Source: JALYIM01 sp040003205
GTDB taxonomy: Bacteria > Acidobacteriota > Terriglobia > Terriglobales > Acidobacteriaceae
Length of the DNA stretch: 36,566 nt
NCBI GenBank assembly: GCA_040003205.1
Contig: JBDUDA010000003.1
Location: forward strand, 1 to 36,566
Reading direction: 5' to 3'
Below, piece after piece: positions 29,420 through 36,566 of the stretch (its first letter is position 1; each line of letters opens with the position of its first letter). Both the position numbers and the translations under genes were made by a program. A model generated the notes under the pieces. That model saw only the letters and a list, made by a program, of their open reading frames with translations, made no database searches and was not told where the DNA came from.

Positions 29420-30529
29420 ATGCCGGAAACGTCACCTCGTCCGAAGCCGCACCGGCGGGAACACGTCGCAGGCAGCTCGGGCTTGCGAGTGGTCGCGATC
29501 GGTGGCGGCACCGGACTTTCCACTCTACTCAAAGGACTGAAACATTACGTTGCCCCTGCAAGTTTCGGGGCTGGCCCCTCTGACTCTCCAGTCTTAGCGA
29601 GTCGGGGCCACGGAGACATCAATCCCGCGCCCGTTATTTCCGATCTCTGTGCGGTTGTCACCGTAAGTGACGATGGGGGCTCCAGCGGACGCCTGCGCAA
29701 AGAGCTCAACATGCTTCCCCCTGGCGACATTCGCAACTGCATCGTCGCACTCTCAGAAGACGAGGCTCTGCTCTCACGCTTGTTCCAGCATCGTTTTGTC
29801 AAAGGTTCCGGCCTGGAAGGTCACAGCTTTGGGAATCTTTTTCTCGCCGCGCTGACTTCCATTACCGGAGACTTCAGCGAGGCCGTGCGGCTTTCCTCCG
29901 AAATTCTGCTTACGCGCGGCCACATTTATCCAGCAACCTCGGCTGACGTGGAGCTGGAAGCTCTGATGGAAGATGGCACCCATGTGCGAGGTGAAACCAA
30001 CATCACCGCCAGCAAAGCCCGCATTCAAGCGCTCTCTCTGATCCCAGCCGATGTTGAGCCGCTACCCCAAACTTTAGAAGCTATCAGCGGCGCCGACCTG
30101 ATCACCATCGGACCAGGTTCTCTATTCACCAGTCTTATTCCAAATCTTCTGGTAAGCGGAATCGCGCAGGCGATCGTAAACTCCGCCGCTATTAAGGTCT
30201 ACATCTGCAACCTCATGACCCAAACCAACGAAAGCCTGGGACGCACTGCCGCCGATCACATCCGGGCGCTGCATGAACATGCACAAGCCCGAATATTCGA
30301 TTACGCGCTGATTAACCGCACTCCTGTCTCGGACGACATGAAGACAAAGTACGCGGCCGAAGGGGCGGAGCAGATCATCAGCGACCTGGCAGCGATCGAA
30401 GCCCTTGGAGTGTGTCCGGTTCTGGGCGACTACCTGGGAGAAGAAACCGTTGCCCGTCACGCCAACGACCGGGTGGCATGCGATCTGATGCAACTGGTTA
30501 TGCAGACACCAACGCCGGAATCCATCTAG
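29420..30529 (+). CDS. yvcK: Gluconeogenesis factor YvcK/GlmR (CofD-like fold)
   Basis: A 369-residue member of the YvcK/CofD family. Seen: VAIGGGTGLSTLLKGLK near 26-42, VTVSDDGGSSGRLRKEL near 78-94, PPGDIRNC, GHSFGNLFLAALT and TIGPGSLFTSLIPNLL, all family motifs. In Bacillus subtilis the protein (GlmR) binds UDP-GlcNAc and influences carbon flow to cell-wall precursors. It is followed 90 bases later by glmU, which makes UDP-GlcNAc, and this supports such a role here. The first 20 residues are a divergent extension. Confidence 0.92.
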   Translation: MPETSPRPKPHRREHVAGSSGLRVVAIGGGTGLSTLLKGLKHYVAPASFGAGPSDSPVLASRGHGDINPAPVISDLCAVVTVSDDGGSSGRLRKELNMLPPGDIRNCIVALSEDEALLSRLFQHRFVKGSGLEGHSFGNLFLAALTSITGDFSEAVRLSSEILLTRGHIYPATSADVELEALMEDGTHVRGETNITASKARIQALSLIPADVEPLPQTLEAISGADLITIGPGSLFTSLIPNLLVSGIAQAIVNSAAIKVYICNLMTQTNESLGRTAADHIRALHEHAQARIFDYALINRTPVSDDMKTKYAAEGAEQIISDLAAIEALGVCPVLGDYLGEETVARHANDRVACDLMQLVMQTPTPESI

Positions 30530-30619
30530 CTTTCTGCCATCGGCTTTCTGCTGAAACCGGAACACATAAAGTAAAAGCGCTAGGCTGAGAGCTGAGAGCT
30601 TCTTGATATATTGGATTCG

Positions 30620-32056
30620 ATGCCCAGGCAAGTTTCCAAGTCCTCCGCGCAAGCTCCCCGTGTTGCCATCGCCATTATGGCTGCCGGAAAAGGCACGCGG
30701 CTAAAATCAAAACATCCAAAGGGGCTTCACGAGGTGGGTGGTAAGCCCCTGCTCGCGCACGTGATTGCCGCTGCGGGTGCCGTGGTCCCCGCAAAAGATG
30801 TCTTTGCTATCGTTGGCCACGAAGCCGAGAGAGTTCGTGAAGCAGTGGCTGGCACAGGGGTCTCGTTCGTCCTTCAAAAAGAACAACGTGGTACCGGACA
30901 CGCATTGATGATGGCGCAGGAAGCGCTAGCGCCGTATGACATCGTTCTTGTACTTTCCGGAGACGCTCCTCTGATCACGGTCGCCACAATTGAAAAATTG
31001 AGAGATTTTCATCTCGCGAATGCGGCCGCGATGACACTTCTAACCGCGCGCCTAGACGATCCGACAGGATATGGCAGGGTGATTCGCAAGAGTGCCGGCA
31101 GTAAAGATGTGAAAGCAATCGTGGAACAGAAGTCCGCCAGCCCGGCGCAGCGTAAGATTCGCGAAATCAATTCCGGCTTTTACGCTTTCTCAGTAAAGGC
31201 TCTCTTCGGAAATATCAACCAACTCAGCCCCGATAATCCGCACCAGGAATATTATCTGACCGACATGGCGGGAGTTCTGGCCAGGAACAGAGAGCGGGTA
31301 GTTGGAGTCGAAACCAGCGATCCTTTCGAAATTCTCGGCAGCAACACTCGCTCCGAGCTCGTCGAGATTGATCGACGCATGCGTCTGGCAAAATGCCAGA
31401 AGCTGATGGTGGACGGCGCCACCATTTTTTATCCGGAGACTTGCGTCATTGACAACGCTGTCACGATCGGGCCCGATACAACGATCGAACCGTTCGTGCA
31501 AATTTTAGGCGCGACTAAAATTGGCAGCGACTGCCGCATAAGCTCTTACAGTGTGATTCGAAATTCGGAAATCGCCGACGGGGTTACGGTGCGTCCCGGA
31601 TGTATTCTCGACGAATCCATCGTGAAATCGGGAGCGATCCTAGGCCCCTACTCGCACCTTCGGCCGGGCAGTGAAATCGAAGAAGACGCGCACGTCGGTA
31701 ATTTTGTCGAGACCAAGAAAATGCGCTTGGGCAAAGGCTCCAAAGCCGGACACTTGACTTACCTGGGCAATGCCGAAATCGGAGAAAATGTAAACATCGG
31801 AGCCGGCACCATCACCTGCAACTACGACGGCGTCAACAAACATACAACGATCATCGAAGACGGGGTTTTTATCGGAAGCGATTCGACGCTGGTAGCCCCA
31901 ATCCGGGTGGGCAAAGGGGCCTACGTCGCAGCCGGATCTTCTATAACCGAAGACGTTCCGGCAGACGCTCTGGCCCTGGGACGCGCCCGCCAGATATTGA
32001 AAGAAGGATGGGCAAAGCAAAAACGCGAGCGCTCCGCAAAACCTCAAAGAGCCTAG
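30620..32056 (+). CDS. glmU: Bifunctional GlmU, N-acetylglucosamine-1-phosphate uridyltransferase / acetyltransferase
   Basis: A 478-residue enzyme that makes UDP-GlcNAc for peptidoglycan and lipopolysaccharide. Seen: the pyrophosphorylase loop MAAGKGTRLKS near 20-30, EQRGTGHAL near 92-100 and, from about residue 265, the left-handed beta-helix acetyltransferase with KAGHLTYLGNAEIG (catalytic His) and GAGTITCNYDG. The ATG at 30620 is preferred to the TTG nine bases earlier. An in-frame extension of about 15 residues precedes the normal N terminus. Confidence 0.96.
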   Translation: MPRQVSKSSAQAPRVAIAIMAAGKGTRLKSKHPKGLHEVGGKPLLAHVIAAAGAVVPAKDVFAIVGHEAERVREAVAGTGVSFVLQKEQRGTGHALMMAQEALAPYDIVLVLSGDAPLITVATIEKLRDFHLANAAAMTLLTARLDDPTGYGRVIRKSAGSKDVKAIVEQKSASPAQRKIREINSGFYAFSVKALFGNINQLSPDNPHQEYYLTDMAGVLARNRERVVGVETSDPFEILGSNTRSELVEIDRRMRLAKCQKLMVDGATIFYPETCVIDNAVTIGPDTTIEPFVQILGATKIGSDCRISSYSVIRNSEIADGVTVRPGCILDESIVKSGAILGPYSHLRPGSEIEEDAHVGNFVETKKMRLGKGSKAGHLTYLGNAEIGENVNIGAGTITCNYDGVNKHTTIIEDGVFIGSDSTLVAPIRVGKGAYVAAGSSITEDVPADALALGRARQILKEGWAKQKRERSAKPQRA

Positions 32057-32061
32057 AACAG

Positions 32062-32119
32062 TGTCATCCTGAGGCGGGCGGAGCCGCGCAAAGCACGGCG
32101 ACGACAACGAAGGATCTCT
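32062..32119. repeat. Dispersed TCATCCTGAGG repeat
   Basis: TGTCATCCTGAGGCGGGCGGAGCC at the left and CGAAGGATCTCTA at the right, about 34 bases apart, in the gap between glmU and the convergent exported-protein gene. It is the same family as 1-50, 19461-19610 and 34899-34951. I describe only its two ends because the middle is variable. Confidence 0.6.
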
Positions 32120-32141
32120 ATACTCTTCTCGGATATGCACC

Positions 32142-33104
32142 CTATTTCGAAACTGCGGCAAACAGATCCGAATGCATAAGCGACTGAAATCTCTTATCGT
32201 CACTGCGAAAATGCATTTGCAAGTTAGAACTATCCGAGTTGACAGTCACGCTGTCCAAAGCAACTTTTTCGACGGGGGTCGCAGACATCTTCTTATAAAG
32301 CACGCCAGCCTTAACAAGAGATGACAGCGTCGTCGCCGTGACCGAATCCGAGGTCAAAACGTCCATATCAAAATTGACTCCGCTATTGAAGTTCATGGTG
32401 TAGCGCGATCCCAGTATACGTTTCTTCACGGTATCGAAATCCGCCAGCTTGGCCGCGTCTCCCAGAGCGGAGAGCATCATGTTCTGACTTCCCTGCTGAT
32501 CAAGCACGCTCCACACGGTACCGGATTCCACCGAGCCAATCATATCGGCGATCTGGTTGTTGGAATCAAGCGTTGGCGAGAATCCGTCGCGCGAATCTAA
32601 AGCTCCTCGTAAGGCTCCACTATCACCGAACAGAAGCGTGCCTTCGTCCAGGAATGTCATTTGCATACCGCCCGACATGGGATAAATATTTGTATTCCTC
32701 AGCCGAAGTCCTTTGATCTTGTTGGCCACCATCTTCTTGAGCACCGTCTTCATCGAAAAAGATCCCTGCGCCACGCCGACAACTTTCAGGCCTTGCTTGC
32801 CGCTGCGGTAAGAAGCAAAGGTCAATTGCTCTACATCTTTTTCTGGATCAATGCCAACACCTTTAAGCGCAACTTCGAACTCTTTAAGGCTCGGTGGCAG
32901 CACTTGCTGTTTCAACGCCATCGCAGTGCCGGAATTTTTCAGGGCGCGGTAATCCACGCAAATGATCTGCTGTACTTGCGACGGAATCACTCCGCGTGCA
33001 GAAGTGCCGAGCGGAATCCCTGACGCAGGGGTGATCGCCAGTAAAGACAGGCAGGCCAGCGTCAAGGCGCGCATTAGCAACATTGTAGCCACATTTATTT
33101 TCAT
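32142..33104 (-). CDS. Exported protein of unknown function
   Basis: A 320-residue protein. I do not recognise a domain. Seen: an N-terminal hydrophobic segment at about 7-26 ending AITPASG, a plausible signal peptide, then a soluble sequence with segments such as FASYRSGKQGLKVVGVAQG and SGTVWSVLDQQG; it has hardly any cysteine outside the start. The ATG at 33104 is chosen over a TTG three codons earlier. It converges with glmU, with a dispersed repeat in between, and has no obvious partner gene. Confidence 0.65.
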   Translation of the reverse strand: MKINVATMLLMRALTLACLSLLAITPASGIPLGTSARGVIPSQVQQIICVDYRALKNSGTAMALKQQVLPPSLKEFEVALKGVGIDPEKDVEQLTFASYRSGKQGLKVVGVAQGSFSMKTVLKKMVANKIKGLRLRNTNIYPMSGGMQMTFLDEGTLLFGDSGALRGALDSRDGFSPTLDSNNQIADMIGSVESGTVWSVLDQQGSQNMMLSALGDAAKLADFDTVKKRILGSRYTMNFNSGVNFDMDVLTSDSVTATTLSSLVKAGVLYKKMSATPVEKVALDSVTVNSDSSNLQMHFRSDDKRFQSLMHSDLFAAVSK

Positions 33105-33256
33105 AATAGACAAGCCTTAGCTGGGATATTTAGTTGGATGCCCGCTTTACCGCGCACGTCAACCATCTGTCTCGATTCTAAGCCCAAATGCACCGATTTC
33201 GTCACATTGACGACGCTGGCAGGCACTCCAGTTTTCAGATTGGAAAGAACTTGGGA

Positions 33257-34729
33257 TTAGAGCTCGAATTCGGTTGCAAGTGCCTTGGTTCTGGAAACGA
33301 AGTCGGCATCTTTTATCGATTCGAGATTAATGTCAACGTTGGCAAGAGCGCCTTCGATGGCGGCTCGTGACATCGCCACCGCCGTGGTCAGATCCGATTT
33401 CATATTCGGATTCGTGATCCCCCTCAATCTCTCCGCAATCCTGCTCACCTCTTGAGATTTCTTCGCAACGCCTAACGGAACTTCGGTTGCACTTTTTAGC
33501 GCCGCCTCTATCAAAGTTTCGCAATTGGCCGATTGCTTAGCCTCTTTGTAAGCCTTCCTCACCGCATTGTAGGATTCGGCGTCGGCGTCGATTGCGGACT
33601 TCAACTCCTCTCTCAATTGCGACAAGCGAGCAATCGCCTCGCTCAATTCGGCTTCGTGCTGAACGTAAGCTTTCTTGCCGCGCGACATCGAAGCCACCAT
33701 GGAGGCCAACCCCGCAGCCATAGCTCCACTGGCGGCTGCCGCACTTCCTCCGCCAGGAGTCGCAGACGGCGCGGCGAGTTGCTCGACGAAAGGTTCCACG
33801 CCCGCGCGCAATCCTCCGACCGCCAGTTTTCCCGTCATCACCGCTGCTAACCGATTTTCGAGGATCAATGAAGAATCGAAATTCTCCACTTGAAGAAACC
33901 ACTCCGCCGCTGCCTCCAAAGCTTTTTTTGGAATCAATCCCACAATTTCGCTGCTCACCGGAACGACGCCGTATCTTGCCGCTTCCATTTTCACCAGCTC
34001 GAATGCGCGATGGATCGGCGTTTGTTCGAAGTCGGTAAGGTTCATCGAAACCTGTGCCTGTCCGCGCACCAGAAACCCCGCGCCCTTGACGAAGCGCAGT
34101 CCGCCACTCGAAAACCTCACTGCTTTAGCGACCTTCTTCGCAATCTCTACATCGGACGTATTCAGGAATACGTTATAAGCGATGAGAGCTTTGCGCGCAC
34201 CCACCACTACCGCGCCCGCCGTGGGATGGAGTCGTGCGTCTCCAAAGTCGGGCTTGCGGGCCGGGTTGGTGGCAATGTCAGTCTTGATGCCCTCAAATTG
34301 TCCCCGCCGGATGTACTCGAGATTTTGCCGTTCCGGAGTAGTGGCAGCGGCCTCATACAAATACACTGGAATCTTGTGGCGCTTCCATATTTCAGCGCCT
34401 ACGTGCCGCGCCATTGCCACGCAATCTTCCAGCGTCACACCTTCAATTGGGATAAACGGAATTACATCCGCCGCGCCCATGCGAGGATGTGCTCCCTTAT
34501 GAGCATTCAAGTCAATCAACTCGGACGCCTTCCCTACACCGCGAATCGCCGCCTCTTCAATCGCAGCGCGTTCGCCGACCAGCGTGATGACGCAACGGTT
34601 GTGGTCGGTATCCATTTCGCGATCGAGCAGATACACGCCCTCGACTTTCATCGCTTCCACAATGGCATCAACTTTTGCTTTGTCACCGCCTTCAGAAAAG
34701 TTGGGAACACATTCGACCAGAGTTGACAT
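33257..34729 (-). CDS. ftcD: Bifunctional glutamate formimidoyltransferase / formimidoyl-THF cyclodeaminase
   Basis: A 491-residue fusion that moves the formimino group from formiminoglutamate (histidine degradation) to tetrahydrofolate and then releases ammonia to give methenyl-THF. Seen: LVECVPNFSEG at 4-14, the N-terminal subdomain with AHKGAHPRMGAADVIPF near 86-102, DFGDARLHPTAGAVVVGAR near 182, then a cyclodeaminase domain from about 318 (ATPGGGSAAAASGAMAAGL). This is the fused architecture of vertebrates and many Acidobacteria. The ATG at 34729 fits the family start; no clear ribosome binding site. No hut genes are nearby. Confidence 0.94.
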   Translation of the reverse strand: MSTLVECVPNFSEGGDKAKVDAIVEAMKVEGVYLLDREMDTDHNRCVITLVGERAAIEEAAIRGVGKASELIDLNAHKGAHPRMGAADVIPFIPIEGVTLEDCVAMARHVGAEIWKRHKIPVYLYEAAATTPERQNLEYIRRGQFEGIKTDIATNPARKPDFGDARLHPTAGAVVVGARKALIAYNVFLNTSDVEIAKKVAKAVRFSSGGLRFVKGAGFLVRGQAQVSMNLTDFEQTPIHRAFELVKMEAARYGVVPVSSEIVGLIPKKALEAAAEWFLQVENFDSSLILENRLAAVMTGKLAVGGLRAGVEPFVEQLAAPSATPGGGSAAAASGAMAAGLASMVASMSRGKKAYVQHEAELSEAIARLSQLREELKSAIDADAESYNAVRKAYKEAKQSANCETLIEAALKSATEVPLGVAKKSQEVSRIAERLRGITNPNMKSDLTTAVAMSRAAIEGALANVDINLESIKDADFVSRTKALATEFEL

Positions 34730-34824
34730 AGGAGAAGAAGAATAGCTGGGAAGATCAGCAGGCTGCAACTAGCTAGAAGTGGATGTTGTCAGAGCCCGCT
34801 CACTCCCTTGTCAGCCCGACCGAC

Positions 34825-34853
34825 CCAGCCACTTCGCATAGCGAAGTGACTGG
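34825..34853. repeat. Intergenic hairpin
   Basis: CACTTCGC and GCGAAGTG around ATA, extended outward by CCAG and CTGG with a mismatch between. No T run follows in either direction, so it is more likely a repeat hairpin than a terminator. Confidence 0.5.
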
Positions 34854-34898
34854 CGAGTGGAGGGACCTGCTGTGCGCTTTGCATTTGCAGCCCGGCCA

Positions 34899-34951
34899 AA
34901 GCAGGTCTCTCGACTGCGCAAAGCGTACCGCTTTGCTCCGCTCGAGATGAC
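34899..34951. repeat. Dispersed intergenic repeat (GAGATGACA type)
   Basis: Starts GCAGGTCTCTCGACTGCGC and ends CCGCTCGAGATGACA, with a small AAAGCG/CGCTTT inverted repeat in the middle. Same orientation and same end blocks as the copy at 1-50. Confidence 0.6.
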
Positions 34952-34969
34952 AAGGTTCAAGGAACGTAG

Positions 34970-35590
34970 TTAATCGGAGTGCCCGAAGAACTTCCCAATC
35001 CCTAGTCGTAGCTGCACGGTATTGACTCCCGGATTTGGCGTGCTCAACCCAGCGTTAGAAATGTGCAGATAGCGTAGCTCCAAACTCCAGTTGCAGCGCT
35101 CGCGGAGAAAATGCGCGCCCAGCGCCGCCGATGGAGTGAAATTCACATCGCTGGTTCCGCGAGGGACCTCGTGATTACTAAAAAGCGTTCCACCGCTTAG
35201 CTCAAAGTATGGAACCACGCTCCCACGGGTGGCAAAATTCCATTTGAGATTCAGCGGATTAAATCCCGCGCCATAAGCCGTGTTTGCCGGTTGAAATACC
35301 AAAAATATCGGGACGACATCAACCGCATATTCGAAGCGTCCGTTCAGAAATCCTGGGCCGTGTGGACGACTGAGAATCCATCCATATCGCATCCCGACAT
35401 TCCAGACGGAAGTCTTACCGGTTCCGCCGGACACGGAATGACCACCGCCGCTCCACACTTGAATCTCGCGTCCGCCGTCTTCCGGACGCGCCTGGGCCCA
35501 ACTCATCGCCGTACCGAACAGCGCGCACAGCACCAAAACAATGGCGAGGATCATTGCGCTGCGAAACTTGCGAAGCGCCTCCATCTTCAT
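34970..35590 (-). CDS. Outer-membrane lipid A deacylase family protein (PagL-like)
   Basis: A 206-residue beta-barrel protein with a signal peptide (about 1-33, ending SWAQA). Seen near the C terminus: LELRYLHISNAGLSTPNPGVN, with His176 and Ser178 in the HxSN motif of PagL and of acyloxyacyl hydrolase family proteins; alternating hydrophobic strands and a C-terminal GKFFGHSD. PagL removes the 3-O-acyl chain of lipid A. The catalytic Glu is not obvious by eye. The ATG at 35590 overlaps the SDR stop codon (ATGA), so the two may be one transcript. Longer open frame upstream is not family-like. Confidence 0.8.
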   Translation of the reverse strand: MKMEALRKFRSAMILAIVLVLCALFGTAMSWAQARPEDGGREIQVWSGGGHSVSGGTGKTSVWNVGMRYGWILSRPHGPGFLNGRFEYAVDVVPIFLVFQPANTAYGAGFNPLNLKWNFATRGSVVPYFELSGGTLFSNHEVPRGTSDVNFTPSAALGAHFLRERCNWSLELRYLHISNAGLSTPNPGVNTVQLRLGIGKFFGHSD

Positions 35591-36333
35591 AGTCCCAAGC
35601 CGCCGTCCACATACAAAATCTGTCCGGTAACGAAATGCGGTGCGGAGGCAAAAAACAAAGCCGCTGCCGCGATATCTTCCGCACATCCATTTCTCCGCAT
35701 AGGAGTCTGGCCCGCCATCTTCTTCATGAATTTCGCCGCCGCTTTTTCTCCCATGTCAATCATCCCTGGAGCAATGCAGTTTACCGAAATCTCCGGCGCC
35801 AGCGCCTTGGCCATGACCTTGGTGAGCATGTGGAGCCCGGCTTTGGAAGCGCAATAGTGTGCGTGGTCCGCCCACGGCCGCAGGCCCCCAAGTGATCCCA
35901 TGTTGATGATCTTCCCTTTTCGCTGCCGCAACATTTTCAGGCATGCCTGCGAGACCAGAAATGGCCCGCGCGTATTGGAGGCGAACATTGCGTCCCATTG
36001 CCGGATACTCAGCTTTTCAAATGCAACGGTTTCATAATTCGCGGCATTATTGATCAGAACATCCAGGACTCCCAGCTCGCGCCCAAGTTCCTTTACCGCC
36101 AGCTTCACGCTCTTCGGGTCCGTCACGTCGCAACGCAGCGCCACCGCCCGGACTCCGAAGCCGGCAAGGTCTATCACTGTGGCCTGCGCTTCGCGGCTTG
36201 ATTTCAAAAAGGTTATAGCCACATCCGCGCCCGCCTGGGCTAAAGCCAGGGCTATAGCGCGCCCCAGGCGTCGCGCCCCGCCGGTAACCATTACCGACTT
36301 CCCTGCCAGCGGCTTGCCAAGGGCACTCAACAT
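35587..36333 (-). CDS. Short-chain dehydrogenase/reductase (SDR)
   Basis: A 248-residue classical SDR. Seen: cofactor motif TGGARRLG at 17-24, CDVTDPKS near 68, NNAA near 95-98, catalytic Ser147, Tyr160 and Lys164 in the YCASK motif, and the APGMID segment. TGGARRLG with an adjoining arginine is common in NADPH-using FabG-like and pteridine-reductase-like members. The stop codon overlaps the start of the PagL-like gene. Substrate unknown. Confidence 0.88.
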   Translation of the reverse strand: MLSALGKPLAGKSVMVTGGARRLGRAIALALAQAGADVAITFLKSSREAQATVIDLAGFGVRAVALRCDVTDPKSVKLAVKELGRELGVLDVLINNAANYETVAFEKLSIRQWDAMFASNTRGPFLVSQACLKMLRQRKGKIINMGSLGGLRPWADHAHYCASKAGLHMLTKVMAKALAPEISVNCIAPGMIDMGEKAAAKFMKKMAGQTPMRRNGCAEDIAAAALFFASAPHFVTGQILYVDGGLGL

Positions 36334-36452
36334 GGTTAGGGGATTGTAATCCGTCGCTGGTTCAGGCGCGCCAGGTTTCCTTCCTGCACTGCTGACGCTT
36401 TTTTACAAAGTATTTGTGGATTACCTCAGAACTACCTTGATAGACTCCCGGC

Positions 36453-36566
36453 ATGTCGGGACTACGTGAAGTCGTGGTCTACTCGCGCCGCGGATGCCAC
36501 TTGTGCGAGATCGTGAAAGAAACGCTTGGCAAACTATTTACTGTTACTGATTGTGTTGTTGTGTTT
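36453..36566 (+). CDS. Glutaredoxin-like protein, truncated by the window end
   Basis: 38 codons are present, beginning MSGLREVVVYSRRGCHLCE. The CHLC motif after a beta-strand is that of the small glutaredoxin/DUF836 family, probably a thiol-disulfide oxidoreductase. The last part (KLFTVTDCVVVF) is unlike the usual continuation, so a sequencing or assembly edge cannot be excluded. It is divergent from the SDR gene. Confidence 0.6.
   Translation, partial: MSGLREVVVYSRRGCHLCEIVKETLGKLFTVTDCVVVF

Noticed and set aside
36520..36566. The TTG/TGT-rich end of the window as a microsatellite
   Set aside because: It is too short to call, and it lies inside a plausible reading frame of the truncated glutaredoxin-like gene; it may be an assembly edge.

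Overview
The window is about 36.6 kb of a moderately GC-rich bacterial chromosome, densely packed and with no rRNA, tRNA, CRISPR array or phage genes that I can see. The style suggests a soil Acidobacteriota (Terriglobia/Koribacter-like): dispersed intergenic repeats built around TCATCCTGAG, REP-like hairpins next to a REP-associated transposase, a small exported CYCYC-type protein, a dihydrodipicolinate-synthase homologue paired with a bacterial deoxyhypusine-synthase-like gene, and a lipid A deacylase homologue that implies an outer membrane. This placement is an inference; no marker gene in the window proves it.

Layout. 1-7.2 kb is mostly housekeeping: an aldehyde dehydrogenase (minus), miaB, a bifunctional nuclease, a secreted two-domain VOC protein, truB (minus), a rhomboid protease and ribA. 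7.2-19.4 kb is one tightly packed minus-strand block of twelve genes that starts with a TetR regulator and its probable operator/promoter. It runs through an enoyl-CoA hydratase, an aldehyde dehydrogenase, a BoxB-like diiron epoxidase, an IpdAB/GctAB-like CoA-transferase pair interrupted by a dienoyl-CoA (Dch-like) hydratase, a rhodanese, a three-subunit molybdenum hydroxylase of the 4-hydroxybenzoyl-CoA reductase type, and an amidohydrolase. 19.6-28.0 kb, also minus strand, carries lepB, carA, a REP-associated (Y1/HUH) transposase, carB, a deoxyhypusine-synthase-like gene and a DHDPS-family gene. 28.1-32.1 kb (plus strand) holds the CYCYC protein, a TPR protein, yvcK/glmR and glmU. 32.1-36.3 kb (minus strand) holds an exported protein of unknown function, a fused glutamate formimidoyltransferase/cyclodeaminase, a PagL-like lipid A deacylase and an SDR. 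A truncated glutaredoxin-like gene runs off the right end.

The most interesting part is the twelve-gene operon. It combines an oxygen-using ring epoxidase (all six BoxB iron ligands in nearly the same spacing), a reductase of the 4-hydroxybenzoyl-CoA reductase type (the extra [4Fe-4S] cysteine loop is present in the medium subunit), a hydratase resembling cyclohexadienoyl-CoA hydratase of the anaerobic benzoyl-CoA pathway, and a CoA-transferase-fold pair related to steroid ring-opening hydrolases. No BoxA, BoxC, benzoyl-CoA reductase or CoA ligase is present in the window. I read it as a possible hybrid pathway for an aromatic or alicyclic CoA thioester; its substrate cannot be told from sequence alone.

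The second unusual part is the carA-carB junction. A REP-associated transposase sits between the two subunit genes, bracketed by mirror-image pairs of hairpins (A-B ... B'-A'). Its reading frame continues through its own end hairpins into eleven 18-bp tandem repeats that encode a hexapeptide-repeat tail, and it stops on the carB start codon. No gap without a coding sequence exceeds 300 bases; the larger gaps (19363-19630, 25951-26192, 34730-34969) hold the operator, repeats and hairpins listed below.
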